Below the pieces are notes generated by a model. It was not told the DNA's origin and ran no database searches. It was given only the letters and a program-made list of their open reading frames with translations. Shown here in pieces: positions 18,082 to 25,914 of a stretch of DNA of 64,000 bases; positions within the stretch are counted from its first letter, which is position 1; every line of letters begins with the position of its first letter. Source of the DNA: Phycisphaerales bacterium UBA5793 (GTDB taxonomy: Bacteria > Planctomycetota > Phycisphaerae > Phycisphaerales > UBA5793); assembly GCA_002418285.1 (NCBI GenBank), contig DIDT01000072.1, forward strand, positions 113,706-177,705. Reading direction: 5' to 3'. Position numbers and translations under genes: made by a program.

Positions 18082-18430
18082 TCGGCGAACCAGCCGGCAC
18101 CGGCTTGTCCACGGCCAACAGGATGACCTTGCGTGCTTCTTCGCCGTCCGCGAGGTCGCTTGCCGCGCAGAGCATGCCGTTGCTCACTTCGCCACGAATC
18201 TTGCGCGGCTCGAGGTTGGCCACGATGACGATCTGCTTGCCGACCAGGGTCTCGGGCTCGTAGTGGCCGCGGATGCCGGCGCAGATCTGCCGTCCGGCTT
18301 CGCTACCGTCGTCGAGTTGGAGCACGAGGAGCTTGTCGGCGTTGGGATGATGCGCTGCGGCTTTGACCGTCGCCACACGGAGATCGATCTTTGCAAAGTC
18401 GTCGTACTTGATCGGCTCTTTGAATTCCAT
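18074..18430 (-). CDS. tRNA-binding OB-fold protein (Trbp111/MetRS C-terminal type)
   Basis: Stand-alone EMAP-II-like OB-fold protein of 118 aa. Family features: IKYDDFAKIDLRVATVKAA, HPNADKLLVLQLD, GRQICAGIRGHYEPETLVGK and IVANLEPRKIRGEVSNGML, followed by a C-terminal strand pair. The same domain forms the C-terminus of methionyl-tRNA synthetases, and free versions (Trbp111, CsaA) bind tRNA or act as chaperones. ATG 18430 is preceded by GAGG, which fixes the start over an upstream in-frame codon at 18475. No metG lies nearby, so whether it supplies tRNA-binding to a split MetRS is open. Confidence 0.9.
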   Translation of the reverse strand: MEFKEPIKYDDFAKIDLRVATVKAAAHHPNADKLLVLQLDDGSEAGRQICAGIRGHYEPETLVGKQIVIVANLEPRKIRGEVSNGMLCAASDLADGEEARKVILLAVDKPVPAGSPIS

Positions 18431-18610
18431 GTCAGCCTCGCAAAGCGTGAGAGTGTCAGTTCTGAATGAGGCCAAGTTTAGCGCGATTGGTTGCGATGGA
18501 TCCGAGCCCCCGCCCGTCAGGAGAGGTCTGACGCGATCGGTTGATCAGGGATGCCCATCCAAACCTTGACGCCGCCACGTGCTGCACCCGCGTGGCGTGC
18601 GCGGCGGACC

Positions 18611-19060
18611 CTACTTCGCGATCCCGCGCCGCCTCAACTCGGCCGTCAGTTCATCCATGAATGGCCGATCGACCTCGGGGTCGAATGCGCGAGCCGCGTT
18701 CCAGTCGTAGAACCAGATCGGTCTGGTGCGCCATTCAGCCGGCTCGTCGTTGTAGCGCGGAAACAGATGAGCGTGCAGCGCCGGTTCGAGGTTGCCGAGG
18801 ATCTCGTAGTTGATCCGCGCGGCTCGAGTCACGGCCAGCAGCGCATCGCCGACTCCAATCATGTCACTGAGGAACGCACCGCGGGATTCGTTTTCAAGGG
18901 CGTTGAGATGCGGCACCACGGGATCGGGCAGCAGCAGGCAGTAGCCGCGCACCATCTGGACGTCGCCCATGACGACCCAGCCGGATGTGACGCTGGCAAC
19001 GACGCGCGGGTTGATCCCGGCGTTGGCCTCGGCGACGCGTTGATGAATGAGCGTGGACAT
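18611..19060 (-). CDS. HIT-like protein
   Basis: Soluble protein of 149 aa in the histidine-triad superfamily. The diagnostic segment is LEPALHAHLFPRY, giving H-x-H-x-F with the strand before it (INYEILGN), and VRGYCLLLPDPVVPHLNAL in the first half. A complete HIT triad (H-x-H-x-H) is not present: the third position is Phe, as in galactose-1-phosphate-uridylyltransferase-like and DUF-type HIT relatives. Probably a nucleotide hydrolase or transferase. ATG 19060 is preferred; TACGCT lies 5 nt upstream, so the mRNA may be leaderless, while no clear Shine-Dalgarno is present. An earlier start at 19102 is possible. Confidence 0.8.
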   Translation of the reverse strand: MSTLIHQRVAEANAGINPRVVASVTSGWVVMGDVQMVRGYCLLLPDPVVPHLNALENESRGAFLSDMIGVGDALLAVTRAARINYEILGNLEPALHAHLFPRYNDEPAEWRTRPIWFYDWNAARAFDPEVDRPFMDELTAELRRRGIAK

Positions 19061-19156
19061 GGCCAAGCGTAGGCCCGGCAAGCAGCCCAAAACGAGACGC
19101 ACAGGCGGCGGCGCCTGTGCGTGGAAGGAGATGAAACGCGTGAGGAGTCGAGCAGT

Positions 19157-19735
19157 TCAGACTTCAAGCAGTTCGACGATTCGTGCAACAAGCTTCTCGA
19201 TGTTGAACGGCTTCTTGACGAAGTCGTCGGCCCCGGCCTTGAGCAGCTCGTTGATCTCGTCGGGATTCACGACGCCGGAAACGATGATGATCTTCGTGTT
19301 GGCAAGTTCGTCATTGTCGCGGATGCGCTTGCAGACGATGTTGCCGTTGATATCCGGCAGCATGTAGTCGAGGATGATGAGATTCGGGCGGAATGATTCG
19401 GTGACCATGCCGGCTTCGTAGCCGGTCTGGGCCGTCTGCACTTCGAAGCGATCATCACGCGAGAGCACGTCGACGAAGAGTTCGATGATCTGATCATCGT
19501 CATCGACGACGAGGATGCGCTTCTTCCCGCCTTCGATCAGATCCGGCGGAATGTCATTTTCGCGCATGAACTTGATCAGTTCGGCACGAGGGATGCGGCG
19601 GAAGCGTGAACCGGGCACGCGGAAGCCCTGCAATCGGCCGTTGTCAAAGCAGCGAATGATCGTCTGCTGACTAACCTTGCAGATGGCGGCTGCCTCGCCG
19701 GTGGTGAACACCTGCTTCTTTGAGATGTCGCTCAC
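19157..19735 (-). CDS. Excisionase-type DNA-binding domain fused to a response-regulator receiver
   Basis: Regulator of 192 aa with an unusual domain order. Residues 9-55 are an excisionase/MerR-like winged helix (VFTTGEAAAICKVSQQTIIR, FRVPGSRFRRIPRAELIKFM). Residues ~70-190 are a receiver: KRILVVDDDDQIIELFVDVL with the acidic triad, the phospho-acceptor Asp in LIILDYMLPDING, the Thr/Ser position in IIIVSGVV and the conserved Lys in DDFVKKPFN. GTG 19735 is taken as start because a GGAGGCGAG element lies just upstream and the frame then begins SDISKKQVFTTGEAA. In planctomycetes this architecture is recurrent but its partner kinases are unknown. No kinase is adjacent. Confidence 0.87.
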   Translation of the reverse strand: MSDISKKQVFTTGEAAAICKVSQQTIIRCFDNGRLQGFRVPGSRFRRIPRAELIKFMRENDIPPDLIEGGKKRILVVDDDDQIIELFVDVLSRDDRFEVQTAQTGYEAGMVTESFRPNLIILDYMLPDINGNIVCKRIRDNDELANTKIIIVSGVVNPDEINELLKAGADDFVKKPFNIEKLVARIVELLEV

Positions 19736-20097
19736 GCTCGCCTCCGCCTGGCCCTGCGACGCGGTGGGGTGTCGCGGTTGGCCGTCAGTTTGCCCAAACT
19801 TCCGATCAGGCCCAAAATACCCACCTTTACCTTCCTGCACCAATCGGCGAAGGCCAGAGCCGTCTTAACCCCTTCATGTCGTGAGACTGGGGCAACCAGT
19901 GCCGATTCTGCCGATTGCGCATGGGGCAAGGATCGGAAGTCCTTGCAGGAACTGGCTTTGCTCTCCCTGTGCCGCGGGAGCCGTTTTCGCGGTCTTGCCG
20001 CATGAGTCTGTAGCGTCAAAACGCCATCCGCGGTTCCGCAAAAGTGCGAACAATACATCAGGTGACCGTTAGGATAGTGTCCAAGAGAAGCCTGAAT
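19736..20097. other. Intergenic region without recognisable gene
   Basis: A 362-bp stretch between the excisionase-receiver regulator and tsaB, both on the minus strand. It should carry the regulator's promoter. Open frames crossing it have Arg/Pro/Ala-rich translations without motifs and no Shine-Dalgarno, so none is called. Confidence 0.5.
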
Positions 20098-20796
20098 TCA
20101 GCCTTTTCGCTGCCTCCAGAGCCGAATTGCCTCTGGTTCCCGGGGGTAGATTGGCAGGAGACGTTCGGGCGACGCGGCCCGCCCCACCATCGCAATCCGG
20201 TGACCAGCCTGCCAGACGTGCGAGGCGTCAGGATGAACTTCGATGAGCTGGAGGTCAGCAGACTCCGCGGCCGCGGCGAGGTCCGCTATTCGTTCCGGTG
20301 CCTGACTTGCGGCGATCTGGCTAATCCCGAGGCGGATTGACCTGTCGATAATACTCGCTGTGGAAATGAGTTGGCCGTCGGAGATGCGGCCCGGCTCACG
20401 GAAGGTGGTCCAGTAGTGGCCATGTTTTCCCGAGAGACTGACCGTCAGAGGTACGGCGGCTCCGACAGCCTGGATCACGGCCTCCGCTTCAGGGACCGCG
20501 AAAAGGCGGCACTTCAGCGCGAAAGCGAGCGTTTTTGCCGTGGAAACGGCGATGCGCAGACCGGTGAAGCCGCCAGGGCCGATCGAGACGTAGATCGCAC
20601 CTAAGTGCTTTGGTGCGGAGTGGATGTGAGCGAAAGCCCTCGCGATGGCGGGCATGAGGTCATCGTCGGGTCGGGCGGCATTGGAGACCGGTTCGAGGTG
20701 GAGCAGCTCAGCGCCTTTCCCAACGGCGATGGAGGCGTCGGATCCGCTTGCCTCGATCGCCAGAATGATGCTGCGGGGGCCGCCGATCATGTCCAA
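20098..20796 (-). CDS. tsaB: tRNA threonylcarbamoyladenosine biosynthesis protein TsaB
   Basis: Partner of TsaD in t6A37 tRNA modification. The 232-aa protein begins IILAIEASGSDASIAVGKG (the ASKHA phosphate-1 motif) and carries the highly typical YVSIGPGGFTGLRIAVSTAKTL. The remainder (FAVPEAEAVIQAVG) follows the TsaB pattern, and the length matches the family (about 230 aa). The first ATG (20796) lies 5 nt after a TAGACT box; a second in-frame ATG two codons later is also possible. tsaD and tsaE are not in the window. Confidence 0.93.
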   Translation of the reverse strand: MDMIGGPRSIILAIEASGSDASIAVGKGAELLHLEPVSNAARPDDDLMPAIARAFAHIHSAPKHLGAIYVSIGPGGFTGLRIAVSTAKTLAFALKCRLFAVPEAEAVIQAVGAAVPLTVSLSGKHGHYWTTFREPGRISDGQLISTASIIDRSIRLGISQIAASQAPERIADLAAAAESADLQLIEVHPDASHVWQAGHRIAMVGRAASPERLLPIYPREPEAIRLWRQRKG

Positions 20797-21032
20797 GTCT
20801 ATCGAGGGGCAGGGTCAGGGGAATCAGGTCGGGCGGGGATGCATCAAGACTCGTTGCCCGCATCGGCCGATATTCATAGAATCATGTTCGCTCTCGTCGC
20901 GGTGGCATAACCTCTCAGAAGAGGCGATGAGGAAGCGAAGACGCAGGCGTCGATCGCCCGTGGCTGCAAGTCGTCTGGCGAGCAGCCACGGCGCATGCGA
21001 TCGGTGTTGACTGATTTGAGGAATGGCTTCGC

Positions 21033-22133
21033 ATGACCATGACTGACCCGCAAGCAGTGACCCAACCCGTCGAGCGCGTCAACGCCACCACGCGTTTGAA
21101 GTGGTTGCGCGACATGATGCTGATCCGCGAGTTCGAGCTGCGGACGATGCAGGCGTACCAGGAAGCGAAGATTGGCGGCTTCTGCCATGTCTACATCGGA
21201 CAGGAAGCGTGCGCAGTCGGCTGCATCGCGGCCACGAATCCGGATGATCCGGTCATCACGGCCTATCGCGACCACGGCCACGCCCTGGCGCGAGGCATGG
21301 AGTCCCGCTACGCGATGGCGGAGATGTTCGGCAGGGTCGGTGGGTGCGCTAAAGGCAAGGGCGGATCGATGCACCTGTTCGACAAGCGAACACATTTCTA
21401 CGGTGGGCACGCGATTGTCGGCGGGCAGAACCCGCTGGGCATTGGGCTGGCGTTTGCAACCAAGTATGAAAACGAAGTCCTCGGCGAGGGACGTAAGCGC
21501 ATCACGCTGTGCTTCCTGGGCGACGGGGCTCTCAATCAGGGCGCGCTGCACGAGGCGATGAACCTTGCGACCGTGCTCGAACTCCCTTGCATCTTTGTAC
21601 TCGAGAACAACCGCTATTCGATGGGCACCGCGATCGAGCGCGGCACGTCGATGGCGCACGATCTGTCAGTGAAGGCGGCAGCCTACGGCATGCCGTATTA
21701 CCAGGCAGACGGCATGGACGTTTGTGCCGTGTACAACACAATGAAACGGGCCGTCGATCGAGCCCGGACGGAGCAGTTCCCGGCGTTTGCCGAGATCAAG
21801 ACGTACCGGTTCAAGGGTCACTCGATGTCGGACCCGCAGAAGTACCGCAGCAAGGACGAGGTTTCGGAGTACGAAGACAACGACCCGATTCGCCAGCTTG
21901 CCAGCGTACTCACGAAATCGGGCGACCTGAATGACAAGGCGTTCAAGGCAATGAGCCAGAGTGTGCGCGATGAAGTGCGCGATGCAATCAAGTGGGCCGA
22001 GCAGTCGCCCGAGCCGGATCCGTCCGTCGACCTCTACGGCGACGTGGTGACCGAGCCGTTCGGCGAATACGGATCGACAAGCCTGCCCGAGATGTGCGAT
22101 CACGAGCCCGGCGATCTGCCTGCAGATGAATGA
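21033..22133 (+). CDS. pdhA: Pyruvate dehydrogenase E1 component, alpha subunit
   Basis: Thiamine-diphosphate-dependent decarboxylase subunit of the pyruvate dehydrogenase complex (cytoplasm), 366 aa. Motifs: LIREFELRTMQAYQEAKIGGF, YIGQEACAVG, AYRDHGHALARG, GKGGSMHLFD, and the ThDP/Mg site GDGALNQGALHEAMNLA followed by FVLENNRYSMGTAIERG. The C-terminal regulatory loop RFKGHSMSDPQKYRSKDE is also present. It is followed by pdhB and pdhC on the same strand, which makes this a two-subunit E1 operon; the E3 gene is not in the window. An acetoin or branched-chain dehydrogenase is an alternative, but the sequence and order fit pyruvate best. Confidence 0.93.
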   Translation: MTMTDPQAVTQPVERVNATTRLKWLRDMMLIREFELRTMQAYQEAKIGGFCHVYIGQEACAVGCIAATNPDDPVITAYRDHGHALARGMESRYAMAEMFGRVGGCAKGKGGSMHLFDKRTHFYGGHAIVGGQNPLGIGLAFATKYENEVLGEGRKRITLCFLGDGALNQGALHEAMNLATVLELPCIFVLENNRYSMGTAIERGTSMAHDLSVKAAAYGMPYYQADGMDVCAVYNTMKRAVDRARTEQFPAFAEIKTYRFKGHSMSDPQKYRSKDEVSEYEDNDPIRQLASVLTKSGDLNDKAFKAMSQSVRDEVRDAIKWAEQSPEPDPSVDLYGDVVTEPFGEYGSTSLPEMCDHEPGDLPADE

Positions 22134-22243
22134 TGGCTGGATTCGAAGACGCAAGCGGGGCCGCAAACGCTTGACGGTTTGGTTGTTGATTCAGTTCGAT
22201 TAACACGACGCGGGTGATTCACTCGCGACATGAAGAGATCCCG

Positions 22244-23236
22244 ATGGCTGTTGCGAGTCGACAGATTCAGTACCGCGAAGCGCTCCGCGAGGCGATGAGC
22301 GAGGAGATGCGGCGCGACAAGCGCGTGTTCCTGATGGGCGAAGAAGTGGCGCAATACCAGGGAGCATACAAAGTCAGTCAGGGCATGCTCGAAGAGTTTG
22401 GCGACAAGCGCGTCATCGACACCCCGATTTCCGAAAACGGCTTTGCCGGACTGGGCATCGGTGCCGCAATGATGGGGCTGCGGCCGATCATCGAGTTCAT
22501 GTCCTGGTCATTCTCACTCGTCGCGGCGGACCAGATTCTCAACAACGCGCCCAAGATGCTGTACATGTCCGGCGGGCAGTTTGCCTGCCCGATCGTCTTT
22601 CGCGGCAATGACGGCGCCGGCGGGCAACTTGGCTCGACACACTCATGGACTGTCGAAGGTCTGTTTGCCAACGTACCCGGCCTGCGTATCGCGATTCCTT
22701 CGACGCCCTATGACGCAAAGGGGCTGCTCAAGACCGCAATCCGCTGCAATGATCCGGTGTTCTTCCTCGAGTCGGAGCGCATGCTGGGCAACAAGGGGCC
22801 CGTGCCGGAAGAGGAGTATCTCATTCCCTTCGGTGTGGCGGACATCAAACGAACCGGCAAGGACTGCACGCTGGTGAGCTTCGGCCGCCCGGTGCACTTC
22901 TGCCTCGAAGCCGCCGAAAAACTGGCGGAAGAGGGAATCGAGTGTGAAGTGATCGACGGGCGGACGATTCGCCCGCTGGATATCGACACGATCGTGGAGA
23001 GCGTCAAGAAAACGAACTACTGCGTGGTCGTCGATCAGTCGTGGCCGTTCGGCTCGGTGGCGAGCGAAGTGGCGACGCAGGTGTATGAGCGGGCGATGGA
23101 TTACCTCGACAACCGCGTGTTCCGGGTGTGCAGCGATGATGTGCCGGCGCCTTACAGCAAGGTGCTCGAGCAGGCGATGCTGCCCAATCCGGGCAAGATC
23201 ATCAAAGCAGTAAAGCAGGCGATGTATCTTGAGTGA
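22244..23236 (+). CDS. pdhB: Pyruvate dehydrogenase E1 component, beta subunit
   Basis: Beta subunit of the E1 heterotetramer, 330 aa from ATG 22244 (an in-frame GTG at 22214 is less likely). Motifs: YREALREAMSEEMRRDKRVF, MGEEVAQYQGAYKVSQGML, VIDTPISENGFAGLGIGAAM, RPIIEFMSWSF, SGGQFACPIVFRGNDGAGG, QLGSTHS and GLRIAIPSTPYDAKGLLK. The C-terminal transketolase-like domain has IECEVIDGRTIRPLDIDTI and a PYSKVLEQAMLPNPGKII tail, where the PYS-LE-A-PN pattern is typical for the pyruvate-type beta subunit. It begins 110 bp after pdhA. Confidence 0.94.
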   Translation: MAVASRQIQYREALREAMSEEMRRDKRVFLMGEEVAQYQGAYKVSQGMLEEFGDKRVIDTPISENGFAGLGIGAAMMGLRPIIEFMSWSFSLVAADQILNNAPKMLYMSGGQFACPIVFRGNDGAGGQLGSTHSWTVEGLFANVPGLRIAIPSTPYDAKGLLKTAIRCNDPVFFLESERMLGNKGPVPEEEYLIPFGVADIKRTGKDCTLVSFGRPVHFCLEAAEKLAEEGIECEVIDGRTIRPLDIDTIVESVKKTNYCVVVDQSWPFGSVASEVATQVYERAMDYLDNRVFRVCSDDVPAPYSKVLEQAMLPNPGKIIKAVKQAMYLE

Positions 23237-23311
23237 GCGAGAGGCGAGCGCGAAGTGGACATTGGAGACACAGGGTCGAGGTCTGGAACAAGAATCAACG
23301 GGTGATATGCA

Positions 23312-24637
23312 ATGGCGATTGAAATCAAAATGCCTCGTCTGTCGGACACCATGGAAGCGGGCACGCTCGTGAAGTGGTACGTCAAGGAGGGTGAGCAGGT
23401 CGAGTCAGGCCAAGTGCTCGCGGACATCGAGACGGACAAGGCGACGATGGAGATGCCGACGTACGACGCAGGCAAAGTCGCCAAGATCATGCTCAAGGCG
23501 GGCGCGAACGTGGCGGTCGGCGAGACAGTTCTGATTCTGGCAGAAGAAGGGGAAACGGTCGAAGCGGCGATCAAGTCTGTTGGAACCGGGTCATCACCCA
23601 CCAGCGAAGCAAAGTCGGAAGCAAGCGCCGCAGACTCGTCGAAGGAGCCAGAGTCAAGTCCGACAACAACAACGGCAACGGCGTCGGCCACACCGACCTC
23701 AAACGTGGCATCGTCGAGCAACGGCACCACCGGTCGCATGCTGATCAGCCCGTTGGCGCGGCGGATTGCCGAAGAAAACGGGCTCGATCTCAAGTTGATC
23801 ACGGGCAGCGGACCACAGGGCCGGATCATCAAGCGCGATGTGCTCGCGGCCCTGGGACAGGATGAAGAGCCGGAGCAGGCCTCAACGAATCCACCGCTCT
23901 CAACGCTCAGCCAGATGGTCGCGTCGCCGTCGACGCACTTGGGTGACAAGATCGCTCTAAGCAACATGCGACAGACGATCGCCAAGCGCCTTGTCGAGTC
24001 GAAGAACACCATCCCGCATTACCAGGTAAGCGTCAGTGTGAACGCCGACCTCCTGCTGGATCTGCGATCGACGCTCAACGAGCAACTGGCTTCGCAGAAT
24101 GTCAAGCTGTCTGTCAATGACTTCCTCGTTCGAGCGTGCGCGCTGGCGATTCACCTGCACCCCAGCTTCAACGCAGCTTGGAAGGGCGATTCGCTTCAGA
24201 TCGGTGAGCACGTGAACATTGGCGTGGCTGTGGCGCTGCCCGAGGAGCGAGGCGGCGGACTGGTCGTGGCCACCCTCCGCGATGCCGATCGCAAGGGCCT
24301 TCGTCAGATTTCGGCCGAGACAAAGGCGCTGGCGGAGAAGGCTCGCGGCAAGGGGTTGAGTCTCGAAGAGATGTCGGATTCGACGTTCACCATCTCGAAT
24401 CTCGGCATGTACGAAGTTGACTTCTTCACGGCGATCATCAACCCGCCCAACGCCGCAATTCTCGCAGTCGGTGCTGCGATGAAGAAACCCGTCGTGCGCA
24501 ACGACGAACTCACCATCGGTCACGAAATGAGTTGCACGCTGTCGTGCGATCATCGCATCATCGACGGCGCAAGCGGCGCAAGATTCCTTTCGACGCTCAA
24601 GGGAATGCTGGAGAATCCGGCGACGCTGCTGGTATGA
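23312..24637 (+). CDS. pdhC: Dihydrolipoamide acetyltransferase (E2) of pyruvate dehydrogenase
   Basis: Core E2 subunit, 441 aa. Residues 1-80 form one lipoyl domain with the lipoylated Lys in DIETDKATMEMPTYD. A Ser/Thr/Ala/Pro linker (TTTTATASATPTS) follows. The peripheral subunit-binding domain is ISPLARRIAEENGLDLKLI with GSGPQGRIIKRDVLAAL. The C-terminal catalytic domain (residues ~215-441) ends with SCDHRIIDGASGARFL containing the catalytic His and Asp. It lies 75 bp after pdhB. The single lipoyl domain and the context support pyruvate rather than 2-oxoglutarate as substrate. Confidence 0.95.
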   Translation: MAIEIKMPRLSDTMEAGTLVKWYVKEGEQVESGQVLADIETDKATMEMPTYDAGKVAKIMLKAGANVAVGETVLILAEEGETVEAAIKSVGTGSSPTSEAKSEASAADSSKEPESSPTTTTATASATPTSNVASSSNGTTGRMLISPLARRIAEENGLDLKLITGSGPQGRIIKRDVLAALGQDEEPEQASTNPPLSTLSQMVASPSTHLGDKIALSNMRQTIAKRLVESKNTIPHYQVSVSVNADLLLDLRSTLNEQLASQNVKLSVNDFLVRACALAIHLHPSFNAAWKGDSLQIGEHVNIGVAVALPEERGGGLVVATLRDADRKGLRQISAETKALAEKARGKGLSLEEMSDSTFTISNLGMYEVDFFTAIINPPNAAILAVGAAMKKPVVRNDELTIGHEMSCTLSCDHRIIDGASGARFLSTLKGMLENPATLLV

Positions 24638-24784
24638 AGCGGGATCGATCACCGGACGTGCCACCACGCAGTCCAGACCTCGCATTCCGACCTGCGAGGC
24701 CGTCGGCGGTTCGGACTCCTCTGCAGCCAAAGCCTGTGCCGAACGCGGCTTAGCAATCTCCTTCTCAAAACAACCAGTTTTGTC

Positions 24785-24813
24785 TTGCAGACTGTGGCCA
24801 AATCTGTTAGTAT
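24785..24813 (+). promoter_or_regulatory. Possible promoter of the secreted module protein
   Basis: TTGCAG (24785-24790) and TAGTAT (24808-24813) are 17 nt apart, giving an expected transcription start near 24820 and a leader of about 60 nt that includes the AGGAGGAG Shine-Dalgarno. Each box matches consensus only partly. Confidence 0.3.
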
Positions 24814-24881
24814 GCGCCGGTCGGGCAAACCATCGTGGGCGGCTATCGACCAGAAAAAACGTGACAGCAGGAGGAGAGGCC

Positions 24882-25793
24882 ATGAGACACGCGCTCGTAC
24901 TGGGGATTGTGGTGTTTGTAAGTGGCGGCATCGGGGCGACGGCGTGGGGTGACGGGCAGATTCCAGACCGGGCGACACTGGACAGCCTGCTCGGGGGCAA
25001 CCAGACGCTGGAGGACTTCGAGAGCTTCGTCATCGCCGATGGCGGAGCCACGAACCTCGACACGGCGGTTCTTGATGATCAGACCATTGCCAACGGACAG
25101 GGGCCGGGCCTTGTCGAGCCCGGCGCAACATACACCGCCACAACGAACGTGCTGCAATGGAATGGGAATGCGTACTTCGGCCTGCAAACGCGATCGTTTC
25201 TGGCCAACGGCGAAATGCTCGAGATCGCCTATGACCCGGCGGTCACGGCAATGGGCTTCGATGCGCGTGCATATGCCGGCTACGCGTATTCGGGTACGAT
25301 GACCGTATACGACACGAACAACTCGCCGGTTGGGACCGTCAATTTCACACTGATAAACGGCGGCGCCGAGAACGTGTTCGTCGGCTGGGAGTGGAACGCC
25401 GGGATTTCGCGCGTCGTGCTGGACGATCTCGCACATCCGTGGAGCCCGGTCATTGACAACCACGGCTACGGTGAAAACAGCACGAGCTACCGGTGCAGCA
25501 TCCGCGGCACCTGCCCGGGCACCGTGACGGTGTCGTGGCAGAATGCCAATCCCGGCCGGCAGCAGGCAATTGTCTTTGGCTCACGACAGGGGAGTTTCGT
25601 GATTCCAAACGGTGCGTGCCAGGGCACCCAGCTGGGATTGGGAAGCCAGAATCTCAGGCTCGTCAACATCATCGGCACCGGGAATGGTTCCGGATCGGTC
25701 AATGGCAACGCAGGCACCAGCGCGTGCGGCGGATTCCTGCAACTGGTTGAAGTTCCAGGATGCGCGACGAGCAATGTAGCCGGACCGATCTGA
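24882..25793 (+). CDS. Secreted protein ending in the shared C-terminal module (type A)
   Basis: Exported protein of 303 aa. ATG 24882 follows GCAGGAGGAGAGG and opens a signal peptide, LVLGIVVFVSGGIGATAWG. The middle (residues 25-200) is a beta-rich domain with LEDFESFVIADGGATNLD, YTATTNVLQWNG, MGFDARAYAGYAYSGTMTVYD and GWEWNAGISRVVLDDL, resembling bacterial domains that bind carbohydrates or mediate adhesion (a low-confidence impression). Residues 200-303 match the C-terminus of the protein at 12703-13725: CPGTVTVSWQNA, RQQAIVFG, IPNGACQGTQLGLG, GTGNGSGSVNGNAG and CATSNVAGPI. A strong bidirectional terminator separates it from the convergent M14 peptidase, which also ends in a related module. 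Confidence 0.8.
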   Translation: MRHALVLGIVVFVSGGIGATAWGDGQIPDRATLDSLLGGNQTLEDFESFVIADGGATNLDTAVLDDQTIANGQGPGLVEPGATYTATTNVLQWNGNAYFGLQTRSFLANGEMLEIAYDPAVTAMGFDARAYAGYAYSGTMTVYDTNNSPVGTVNFTLINGGAENVFVGWEWNAGISRVVLDDLAHPWSPVIDNHGYGENSTSYRCSIRGTCPGTVTVSWQNANPGRQQAIVFGSRQGSFVIPNGACQGTQLGLGSQNLRLVNIIGTGNGSGSVNGNAGTSACGGFLQLVEVPGCATSNVAGPI

Positions 25794-25824
25794 TCTGCGC
25801 GATCTGTGCAAGATGACTCACGAG

Positions 25825-25856
25825 CAAGCCTCACTCTCGCGGAAGAGTGAGGCTTG
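25825..25856. terminator. Bidirectional terminator between convergent genes
   Basis: Perfect 13-bp inverted repeat CAAGCCTCACTCT / AGAGTGAGGCTTG with a 6-nt loop, followed by TTG. It sits between the stop of the secreted module protein (25793) and the stop of the M14 peptidase (25915) and can serve both strands. Confidence 0.85.
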
Positions 25857-25914
25857 TTGCAGGCGCTGGTTCGAGCCGGCGGCGACAAACCCCGCCGTCG
25901 ATTCGCCACCAACT

